A stretch of 64,000 bases of DNA, from the NCBI GenBank assembly GCA_030248225.1, contig JASANE010009845.1:49215-113214 (forward strand), read 5' to 3'. The position numbers and the translations under genes are program-made. Numbering within the stretch: the stretch's first letter is position 1; each line of letters starts with the position of its first letter. The DNA comes from Trileptium ribeirensis (lineage: Eukaryota; Nematoda; Enoplea; Enoplida; Thoracostomopsidae). The notes under the pieces were generated by a model that did no database searches, was not told the origin of the DNA, and saw nothing but the letters and a program-made list of their open reading frames with translations. Positions 36,501 to 48,500 of this stretch are shown piece after piece.

Positions 36501-39500
36501 CCAATGTATTAACCCGTACAGTATGTTCTTGTCCATGTACAATTTTGACTCATCAATAAACACTAAATCAAACCCAAGTAGTCCATGTCTTTATTGACCC
36601 TAGTAGCGATAGATATTAGATGGGGTTTGAAATCCGTCACCCCTATCGACGACCCACGTTCAGGTTTGACACATGCATTGAAGAATCAAACTTTAGCGTG
36701 ACTCGCCGATTCCAATCCAATTGTATTACTGTGTGAGTACGACTTGTGCGACTAATAAGGAAAATTTACCGCAAAATTATAGCTTTCGCCGAACGCCCAG
36801 AATAAAAAATCACACGCGAATCCGACGTTAAACGTCTAGTGATTTGTCGGACCCTAGTGGGTGCCACTGGCTAAATAAAATAAATTGTAAAGCGTTCAGG
36901 AAAATAGAAAACTTTACTCCAAACACACTTCCCGGTTGAACGATGGTAGGGGATAGTGGTATGGTCACTTTGGCCTCAGAGCAGGTGACGGAGCCAACCT
37001 CCCTAGGGACCTCAAATGTAGTACCGCTTAGGTTACGTTCCCAACCCGCCCGGTAGGATCAGAACACATCCTGTGGAGCGCTCCTGCGGCTTGCTAAGCT
37101 CCAAAAATTCTTGGGCCTGATCCGAATCAAAGAGAAAAACAGAAATTTGAATCCATTAGGTCCGCCCTCGAGGTTACGATAGCCGGGGTCGTATGGGCAT
37201 TACGTTTCTGGAAGTGCGTAATGCAGCAGCATCACGTCGATCTGATACATATACAAAAATAAATTTATTGAAGAACTACGATTGTGTTCGGGAAAATTTG
37301 CTTAAGAATATACGTTTGTGTACGTGAACAAATTATATTTTGTATACGTTTACGTTCACGAACAAGATTAAAAATTCTTGATTTCAAATGTTGAACAACA
37401 TGTATAAATTGTTTATATCACTGAGTTATTGCACCCCATGCGTCTAGCGATGCCTCCCTGTAACATTGTTCACGAACAAAATGCACGAATTTAAAACTCA
37501 CAACATTATGTTTTCAACAATTTTTGGATTTCACTAACGAATTTGCACACCAAAAATATCCCATTTCATACCACCTTAGTGCTGTTCTTAAACGGTATTA
37601 CTACAGTATGCAATCACAAAGAACCGTTCTGTTACAAAAAATATGGCAATTGCAAAAATAGGATGGAGGGCGGGGTCATTTTAAGTTTAGTCACGCATAA
37701 GTGTAATTTAAAGAGTGATTAATATTATGAATATCTAATTAGATTAAATTTACACGGTTTTTAGCCTCACAGGAAACAATTAGAAGATTTTTTGGCCCAA
37801 ATAAGACAATTAGCATAATTTCAACCCATTAGAATTAGGCAGAAAAATATCTAGGAGGAGCTGGCGGCATGAATTGGAATGGAACCAAAATTTACTTTGG
37901 GGACGAACTGGTGGAGATTGATCAAGTGGTTCTATTTGAAAAGCCAGTAATACTCGTTCTATGTTGTTATAAACAAGAGTATGTGTCAAGTTGGAATCGT
38001 GCAGATTGCCATACTTAGATACTATGTTAAACAAGACACATCTTAAAATGTTTATACTCAGATATAAAAAAATTTCGTAGCTTTAATAAAATTAACAATA
38101 GGTTTATATACAAACCTTAATCTTTGAAATATTTAAACTTCGTCGCAACCCTCATAATTCAGGAACCGATCAAACGATCTGGCAGTTCGCTTCTATATGG
38201 TGCGTTTAAAGCTACGCGTTTCCAAGTATATATTTGCATATAGGTTCGACTGTTCGGTAATAGACGTACATACAACGCCTGTTCGTAGGCAAAATATATC
38301 AAATTGTATTGGTACTTTTGGTTTGTAACTGGGTTGTAAGTGAACCAACTTAACTCAAAATCAAGAGCCTAATTGGCTTGCCTGTAGCATTAGTTTCGCT
38401 CTCCCAAACGCTCACACAGAAGAATATATCGGAACAACATTAAATTTTATACCCAAATATATGCAATTTTTTTATTATAGCGACTATGTATGTTGAACTA
38501 TTTTGTATTATGTGCCATACCGAAAAGTAATAAATACAGTTAATGTATACCCTACGAAGGCCTTAGATCACCTTCGGAAACTATTTAATACTCCACCGAT
38601 TTTAATGCCTCGTGGCATGTTGAACTGGGTATTTCTTTCTTTAAACCATTTATTGTTCAAGGAAATCTGGAACAGGAAAGTTCAAAAATTTAAATAAATG
38701 AATATATGTAACTAGCTACCTTAACAAAATAATTACAACGGTGTTCATCCTAGTTTGACTTTTTATATACACCAGAATAGAGCTAAATAAGATTAAGCTA
38801 ATGACGGATATAAAAGTACTAAAATTACTAGGCAAAATTAAATCTTTCTCATAAACCTGTTGTAGTGCAGGTCAAGTGCATGATTAAGTCAAAAATAACA
38901 GAGCGATTGTTAAATAATTCTTTAAAGCAACCACTCACTACCAATAATGAAAAAACGTGTGGTGACAAATTTTTCCTTTTTGTTTTTGGGGCATTTTCAA
39001 ACTGTCTTGTCCCATGCGCTAAACGGTTGACCAAACAAAATTATGTAAAGGAAAAGCTTTAGCACTCGATGAGTAGATTCTGAGCAGTGGCCAAACCCAC
39101 ATGGTTTTCAGACAAAAAGTTCAATTCACCATAATAATAAACATACTCTTCGCGTCAAATAATAAATCTATCCACATCACCCAAAGAAAAGTGATGCGCG
39201 ACAGAAAGGAGAAAGACATTTTGCACATGTGAGCATTATTTGAAAAAACTCAGTTGGTTACACGGCTATGCTTGGAGAATACACGCCTTAAAATTCATGA
39301 TAATCATCTCTTCAGTCGTTAGTTTGTTAGTTGGATCATCAGAAATGCTTGAACAAAATCATACATGCACGGGGTTCGAGGACTTAAGACGAAATTATGC
39401 TCAGCTATGAAAGGTAGGGGAGGCATTCGGATACGCCACAGCGGGCGATGAGCTGGTTGGCGGTGGTCGCCTCGCCAGGGTGGATATATTTTTGAAAATT

Positions 39501-42500
39501 TTTTTTTCGGTACATACTCAATTTTTCTAATTTCCCCAAGTTTATCTGAACTTGTATCCATTCCTCCAATTTTTTTTCCATTTTTCTTCGATTTCTGCCA
39601 AAATTTTCACGTGGATGGAGGCATCAGGATTACCTGCCAGACTGAAGTTGGTATCATCGTTCGCCGCGAGGGGGGTCTAAGCTACAAGAGGTAATACACC
39701 CTTTCTCCCTATGAGCATGTGTTAACGAAGTATGTGAACTGCATCCCCATAACGTAGCACTGGACCCTGAGCCCATTCTAAAATCTTAAACCTCATCAAG
39801 ATTAAACCTATCGAAAAGAACTGAAAACGAGTGAAGTATTCGTGAGGGTGTCTAGATAACCAAACCATCGTATTCAGCATACCAAAAACTTTTACACAAA
39901 ATATTCCTGACACCTCATATCACACTGCTAGAGACAGACTATATGTAATTTGGAAATCGGGTTCACTGAGCCTAAACCCAATGAAATCTTATGAAAAGGC
40001 GTGAAATATTCGTGCTGGACCATTGATAACCAATCCAAAGTATTCAGCCTAACGAAAACCAATATAGACAGTCCATCATGTGCGCAGCACTTACATAAAG
40101 TACTGGAGATATTTTGGAAATCAGGTTCATTGACCTAAGCCAACTAAAAACCTCTGAAATGGCACAAACTATTTAGTCCCTGCATAACAAACCATTGTAT
40201 TCCGCATACTAAAAAAATCATTATTCGTAACTGTATCAAAATTGCAGAACGTAGTGAAGCATAGGTAGACCTACGCCTTTTACGTGCATATCCTGTCAGC
40301 TTTCGACAGCACACGTAAATATTCTATATGTGGATATCACGCAATACCGCACAAGTTAGAACAAAACTAACACAGGCAATAAGTTTCCTATGGCCGAAAA
40401 CGCCTCAAGTAGAATCTATCAGCCTCTCAGGACATCACGATAAAATTATGAATTTTCGGTCGATGAACCATGCGGGCGCCAAACCCCGTACCTATATACC
40501 CATGGGTCGCAGAGCAAAATCAACACCGGAAATGAGTTTGCCAAGCCCGAAAACCAGCAAGTAAAACTTTTCAACCGCTCAGGACCTTAAAACAAATTTT
40601 CGAATTTTGGGTCGAGCAACCACGAGGGTGCCATACCTCAAACACCAATTCAACAGCACAAAATTGAAGCACGTCTGTGCTCTCACGCAACAATTTTATC
40701 GGAACAATCCCGTGCTCTCGATAACTCAATCAATATTTTGTACACCCATATGCTCTCAATAGAAATTTGTGGAGCAGCCCATCTCCTATCAATGACCCAA
40801 TAAAATTCGAAGCACCCCGTGAGCTCTGAATTATAGTTTCTGGAGAGTACTGCTCAACTATTTGTAATTAAAGAGTTGCCTAAGTGCTGAAAACATGTGC
40901 CACTATTACTGTTGGCAGGATTCGCGCCCGCTGTACCGTACGCGTGCGACAGTGCTCCGATATTACTTCACGAAAATATCCCTTATTTAGCGTTGTGTCA
41001 TAAGTAATGAAATTTGGTAAAGACAAACGAACATTAGTGTTCGAACTAGGTTGGTTAAGCCCTACGTTTACAATATCTATATACATTAGCGGTAAAATAT
41101 TTCTAACACTTATCCTAAAAAACTGAAGTATATAACCGAAACGTGTGTTCATAATATCCATCGTTAGCCGGATAAAAGGTAACAAAATGATAAAATACTT
41201 CCGGATCATGTACAAATATAATGTATCGGCCAAAGAATATTCTCTCAGAAGTAATAGCCTAATTTGCGCTGTGGTCAAAATATCGGCTGAGCGCGTTCCG
41301 TCACTACTACGTGACCGTTGCTTTAATTAAGTTTTTCTTACATCATTTATAAGTTAATTTGAGATATGAAATGTGTGTATACTATATTGATTCAATTTAC
41401 ATTCATCAGATACAGGTGCTTTTTTCATGTATCTTACAATATCATGGGTTACTGCATGTATGTTACTACATGTACTTCTTGATTAATAGACAATTGTTTA
41501 ATTTGTTCAGCCTCTTCAATCACATATTGTTCCAATAAGGACTAGTATGAAAAATTTATGACCAGTGAAGTAGCGATCTTTTGAATTACTATCTATGTTG
41601 AATGTATTTTTGCAGTTTTGCGTTGTTCATGTTTTTCGTGGTTTGGGCGAACCAGTATTGCATCATAAACAAGACCTTCCGGGACAAACGCAACTCCAAA
41701 TGAATGAAATAAATGGGGGTACAATAATTTCAGTTTTAAAATCAAGCGTGTCCACAAACTGTAAATAAGATTTCATTTTCAAATGCAGATAAGACATATT
41801 TAAGAGGAAACACTTGTTTTTGCTATTTTAGCCACTGAATGGAAAGTCCGGTGGTTTAATTGGTCATCATGTGTTGGTATTATTTTAGTGAGTAAAAACA
41901 GCTTTATCATATAACAATACTCGCCAAAAATGACCGTTGCGCGCTCTATATTCATCCGCTGCTCGAAACGTTTTATAATACTGCTCGCTCGCTTTAAAGG
42001 GGACAGTCATTTCTGACAAGTACTGTATATAGTGAGCCAAAACGTTGAACAGCGCCTTGCTCGTTTTCGATCTTTTAGTGAGTGAAATAACGAACGGCAT
42101 TGTTATGACAGAAAAAGCAGTTTTCAATCTATATCACACTTAACATAAAGATTGAACAAAGTTGCAATTCAGGGGTTCCTTTTTCCAATACCTGTTTACA
42201 CAATTTTTTCTAGCTTGTTTTGTCATTTTTCTTGAGCGCCATACATACATGAGACGACTTTGAAACAATCCATTACAATCAGGTTTTCACAAAATCAGCA
42301 GATTGCATATATCAGTCGCATGTTTGCCGAGCCAGTTTCGAAAAATCGAATTTGTGGACCCAGACATGATTAGTCTAATTATAGTGGTATAGGAAGATAT
42401 CTGGGTACTAGCAATAGTGTTCTGAAGTCTCTACAGTGCCCAATTTTATCAAATTTGCTTATTAACGGAAATAGCACTTTCGGAGAGCCAGTTATGAAAA

Positions 42501-45500
42501 ATCAAATTTTTGGGCCTCTAGAAGCACGATTATGAAATGGTTGCGTAAAAATTGGTGTGGAGCGAAAATATAGGAATCGGTATGTACGGCTGGTTAGGGG
42601 TTCGCTCGCTTGAAAATCCATGTGTAATAATCTAGATTTTAAAATATTTCCCACTAAAAATACCAATAATATATAACCAGCGCGAAAGCCGGCCTTCGGC
42701 CGCCGCGGGCTTTCGGCCCGCTTCGCGCCGGTAGTATGGCAGAGTGGGCCTGCGGCCCCCGTTTTTTCGGAAAACAGTATTTTTTATGTTACGACATTTG
42801 TAATAAGTTATGACATTTGTAAAAAATACAAACTTACTCTGTTTTTTCATCCCTCGTTTGGTATGTGTTAAAATAGCGAAAACACTATTACACCCTTACG
42901 GATGTGTCAAAATGTCGAAAACAGTGTCATACCCTTACGGATGTGTTAAAATGTCGAAAACACTATTATACCCTTATGGATCTGTTAAAATGATGAAAAC
43001 AACATTACAATCTTACGGGTATGTTAAAGTACTGAAAACACTATCACCCACTTACGGATGTGTCAAAATGTCGAAAACACTATTACACCCTTATTATGGA
43101 TGTGTTAAAATGATGAAAACAATATTACCCCATTGCAGATGTATTAATATGATAAAAACAACATTACCACCTCACGGTTGTGTTAAAATAGCGAAAACAC
43201 TATTACACCCTTACGGATGTGTCAAAATGTCGAAAACAGTATCATACCCTTATGGATGTGTCAAAACATCGAAAACAGTATCATAAGATGGTTTAAAAGG
43301 ATGTCCCGCAATTAGGGGGTACATCCCATTTGCAAAACCTCGTCGATACTTTCGGCACGTCTTAAAGAAATGAAACAAAAAAGATTGTCAAAATCCGTGA
43401 AGCAGTTGAAAAGTGACATCATGAAACCCAATAAAATGACACTATTTTTTAATTCAAAGGGGGGTGGGTTGTGAAAAAAGCGCAGGGGATGCCCAAAAAT
43501 AGTATCAGTGCATTCACATATTCTATGTCCTATACAACAAAAACCCCATAAAAATCCATAAACGGTTTCATAAGTCATGGTCAAAAATATGTGACAAACC
43601 CAAAACTTGGGACACACAGACAGACATACGGCAATTACATTATAAGATAGTTTAAAGGGGGGTCCACAATTAGGGGTACATGCTCATTGCAAAAGTTCGT
43701 CGATACTTTCGGCACGTCTTAAAGAAATGAAACAAAAAAGTTCGTCAAAATCCATGAAGCAGTTGAAAAGTTACATCATGAAAACCAATAAAATGACACT
43801 ATTTTTTAATTCAAAGGGGGTGGGTTGTGAAAAAAGCATAGAGGACGCCCAACAATAGTGTCCATGCGTTCCCATATCGATTTCCTGCCCATCAAAAAAA
43901 CCGCACAAAAATCCATAAACGGTTTCAAAAGTCATGGTCAAAAATATGTGACAAACCCAAAACTTGGGACACACAGACAGACATACGGCAATTACATTAT
44001 AAGCTAGTTTAAAGGGGGGGTCCCCAATTAGGGGTACATACCCTTTGCAAAACTTTGTCGATACTTTTGGCACGTCTTAAAGAAATGAAACAAAAAAAAG
44101 TTCGTCAAAATCCATGAAGCAGTTGCAAAGAACATCATGAAAACCAATAAAATGACACTATTTTTAATTCAAAGGGGGATGGGCTGTGAAAAAAGCGTAG
44201 GGGATGCCCAAAAATAGTGTCAGTGCATTCCAATATTCGATGTCCTATCCAACAAAAACCCCATAAAAATCCATAAGTGGTTTCAAAAGTCATGGTCAAA
44301 AATATGTGACAAATGCGCGTTTCACAAAATAATGTGCGCAAAGCGGGGCATAATTTGGTCACGCGTAATCAAGTGCGCGTAACTATTACGGGCTTTTCGG
44401 TGCGCGTAAATTTTAGTTTACGCGCAACTAAGTGCGCGTAAATTTTACGGGCAAGAGATCGCCCGTAACTTTTTGACAACGCACACTTCATCGCGCGTAA
44501 ATAAAAAAGTTATGCGCGGTTAATCGCCCGTAACTTAGAAGTTACGCGCACCCAAGTTCCCGTAATGCAAACGTTACGCGCGACTGGGTGCCAGTAATTA
44601 TTTGTGTTACGGGCGATTAAGTCCCCGTAATAAAAAATACGCACAAATTGGTGCGAGTGATACGTAAGATATGCCATATAGCTCGGTTAGGTTTACCCTG
44701 CTACATTTTCGCAGAAGGCCACATTTTGTGCTCCAAAAATTTAGGACGTAATTTCTTGCAAAGCGCTATCCTGTATAATATTCCAAAGAGGTTGCTTTAG
44801 ATTTTGCGTTATAGATCTTCGTGATAACAGATCACGTCTAGCGAATCAATCACCGACATTTTAAGACTAACACCACGCTCATTTATGTTACTATTTCTCG
44901 TTTTCAAGCTGTTGAAAAAGAGGCAATTGACATTCACCATCTAGCGGCCCCGCCTTGCATTACTTACGGCGTAACAGCGACAAGGGTCCGGTGAAATTGG
45001 TCGTATTTATTTTGTGATATAGCAAATTGTAGTAGCGTATGTTTCACCAGTGCTAGAAACTTTTGTCGTGCTATGCCGCAGGATGCGGAAGACGGCATCG
45101 ATTACCTTGAAAGTACCGTCATATTGACGAGATCGTGAAGTATTCAATTTTCGTCTTTACCTCACTTTCAGTAGAGGGCAAAACCGTGTTCCAGCAAAAT
45201 AAACGGATGGAATAGTCTATATATATTCATACATACCAACGGATCTTCATGCCAGGGTGAAGGGTAGCGGCCATCTCAGGGGTAACCCCGTAGAAGGCAA
45301 AATTGTTCCAGGGAGGTCGGTGGTGAGAACTTGTTTTTGGTCACTGGGGTCGTATCGTCCGCTATGGGTAAACATTTTTCCACGGGTGGGGGTTGGATTT
45401 TCCACGTGCTTGCACGGGATACTCGAATGTGACAATTGAAGTGCATAGTTTTCAGACTTCCTAAATAATTATACTCGCAAACTGCTGTGCACAGAATTTT

Positions 45501-48500
45501 AGTCAAGTGCATAATTGCCCATAAACTTTAGAAAATTACGGGCATTTAAGTGCGCGTAAAAAAGGTTACGCGCAGCTTCTCGCGCGTAACTAGAAAGTTA
45601 CGGACAGATGCGTGCGCGTAAATTGAAAGTTACGCGCGGTTAACTGCGCGTAGTAAAAATTTTACGCGCATTTGTGTGCGCGTAACTTTGTTATTACGCG
45701 CACAAATATGCGCGTAACAATTGTTACGGGCACCATATAGCGCGTAAACAAAATTTACGCGCAACTAGATGCGCCTAACTGTCTCGCGCAGTAAAGCGCG
45801 CGTAAAAATTTTGCCCCGCTTTGCGCACATTATTTTGTGAAACGCGCAAAACACAAAACTTGGGACACACAGACAGACATACGGCAATTACATTATAAGA
45901 TACTTTAAAGGGGGGTCCCCCAATTAGAGGGTACATCCCCTTTGCAAAAGTTCGTCGATACTTTCGGCACGTCTTAAAGAAACGAAACAAAAAAAGTTCG
46001 TCCAAATCCATGGAACAGTTGACAAGTTACACCTTTAAAACGTATAAAATGACACTATTTTTTATTTCAAGGGGAGTGGATTGTGAAAAAACATAAGGGG
46101 TGCCCAAAAATATTGTCCCTGCATTCCCATATCGATTTCCTACCCAACAAAAAACCGCATAAAAATCCATAAAGTTTCAAAAGTTATGATCAAAAATATG
46201 TGACAAATCCAAAACTGGGGACACACACAGACAGACATACGGCAATTACATTATAAGATTGTATATAGTTAGGTATTTCAAAAGTATTTCAGTTGTAATT
46301 TTTTTTAATTCAAAGCAAACACGTTATAATTACTGTTGCATTATACGCGGTGTGTGTTTTTACCAGGGTTACTAAGATTAACCAAACATGCTTAGATACC
46401 TACAACTACGCACATTGTGGTCGGTGACTGTTTAACGCTACTAAGCCTCGATTTTAAAACATTAGTTTGAGACTTTGGTAATCGTGTTACGCATGGATGA
46501 GCCCGAAAGCTTGACACAACAACACTATCAATAGAGGCGGCTGGGTCGTGTCCTTGTGCATAATTTATTAATCTCTAACCTTATCAGAGCTCTAATATGC
46601 ATGTATCTCTAAGATTGGCTGATATTTGTTTTTCTGGCGATATTATTAGTCAAGCAGAAGCCTCGCTGGCGGTTTCTATCGCGCACAACTTCTGTATACG
46701 TAGTCGGCAACGAAACAGAGCACTTGAAAAATATTGTTTTTCTGCTATAAAAGACACAGTTAGTGAGAAAAGAAATATAATAGCAGTATTTGTGAGTCAT
46801 GATCTGTGCTTTGCGATGAAAAGATACGGCAGTCACAAAAGAGCTTCAATCGCGGTTTTGCGCCTACATATAATAAACACATCAATGCTACATATTTTGG
46901 TTCGCTATTGCAGAGAAAGTGTAACAATAATAATTGAATTGATATTTGAGTAATGCCAGCGGGAATAGTCGCACGGTTATAGGGTGATAATATCAAAAAA
47001 TGCTACTTGAATAATGCAAGCGAACGAAAGAGACGCATTATAAACTAAACTAGAGAGTGATGTCAATCTATAGAAAGAATGTGGTACGTTTTGAATCAAA
47101 AACAGTTATTAAAAACTGAGTACACGTATCGGACTAGAATAATTCCTAATAATCATAAATTATTTTCCGTAGGCAAATGCATTAGGACAGAACGGTAAGT
47201 CGCTATATGTGCAAAAAACGATTTGTTGTACGTCGAGTAATCATGTTTGTATTGGTCGTTTAATCATTCCAAATTCGCAATAAAATAAAAATACAATCGT
47301 TTTATAACAATAATTATTAATATACGTAATATTATTATTTGAATAAATCAAGGTGACCACGACTTTATAAATAAGTTTATCAAGGCGGCGTTTATCAAAG
47401 CCCTGTTCACGTCCACGGTAGTTATTATGTGATTTGATATGCATATATAACTGGCCTGTACATTGTTAGTGGTGGAGTCTCCCCCACCCCAATCGTCAAA
47501 ATCTCCCCTACTCAAGAAAACGACCATGTCGCTACCACCCTACTCCACAACACCCCCATATCTGATATTGATTCAGAAGATAAAAAAATTAGTGCTTCAA
47601 AAGAATAAGGGGAAGGTTCGGGGTGTTTTGATAAGGCAGTTCTTATAATACTATCAGCACCGAAAATCATAGCAAAACAAAAAACGTAAAAAAATACGTA
47701 AAAAAATTGAAGTTTCGTCCACCTTTAAACGCTCCAGAGTTCCCCTGATTAAAAGTATATCCTGATGTAAATCCGCAAACATTTTTCGTTGAGTGAAAAG
47801 ATCAATATAACGTATCGGCATTTCGTATCAGGCATTTACCGGTAGGATTATCTGAAAACGAGTATGCAACAAAATGACGACACCATACATATTATTGGAA
47901 AGTGATAACAGTTATAAGATCCCAAATAAACTGGATAATCGGTTGTCCCAAGGTTATAGGTATAAAGCGCTGCCAGCTACTTCTGACTTCCACGCGTTCT
48001 ATCTGCCTATACCTATCACGTGCGCACAATTTCACGTCTTTGGAGGGAACGACAGTTAAAATTGTATATAGTTGATATGGAGTTAAAGTCTACTTTTAAT
48101 GCAAACGTGTAGTGAAAATTTCTAATTAATTATAAGCACTGGCTAATTATGTATTAATGAGATGACATTAAATTGTCGATCAACCCTCTGAGAAGAAAAA
48201 CACATACCTTGGCCCTCCAGACATTTTCGGACAGCTTGATTCAGTGCACGAATCACAAATTGTACCATACAGAAGATTGATCCGATTGAAGAAGTCGACC
48301 ACTGCAACAAAAAAATACGATCGTAAATAATCGTGAAACAGCATCAAACTGTCAGGAAGCATTTAGCTAACAACATGAAGAAAGTTTTACATCAGCATAG
48401 TACATATAACGTTATGATAACGTAGTTGCTACTGTGATTATTCAGCATATTAATATCATAAGTACTACAAACAGCCGTCTTGTAAAATACCGGATTCATG

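Larger units (their letters stand above)
43291..46261. repeat. Four tandem units of about 358 bp, the third split by an insertion
   Basis: Units begin at (G/C)TTTAAA-G(n) at 43,291, 43,650, 44,007 and 45,903. Each contains CGATACTTTCGGCACGTC, AATAAAATGACACTATTTTT and the closing CACACAGACAGACATACGGC. The third unit is interrupted at 44,314-45,848 and resumes in register, which shows that its insertion came after the array. The minus strand stays partly open in each unit, with a recurring CHIFLTM block, but lengths of 357-359 bp do not keep one frame. Confidence 0.9.
29234..48207 (-). other. MOB3 intron 3, about 19 kb, repeat-filled
   Basis: This interval separates the exon ending SGGP(R) from the one starting YEYRWQD. 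It holds the repeat arrays, the TIR element and the antisense promoter listed separately. Stretches 29.6-29.95, 37.5-39.7, 40.9-41.9, 42.03-42.66 and 46.27-48.2 kb show no supported gene. A 118-residue frame at 46,597-46,953 has no recognisable family. Confidence 0.75.

Noticed and set aside
43312..44362. Minus-strand open frames in the 358-bp units as a gene family
   Set aside because: Unit lengths of 357-359 break a common frame, and the frames end at different places; similarity reflects the DNA repeat.
44345..44660. CRISPR-like spacing of about 32-bp repeated units
   Set aside because: Units are themselves palindromes without unique spacers, lie inside a TIR element, and the DNA is from an animal genome.
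46597..46953. 118-codon open frame on the plus strand
   Set aside because: Not recognisable as any family, no exon borders, lies in MOB3 intron 3; left unsupported.
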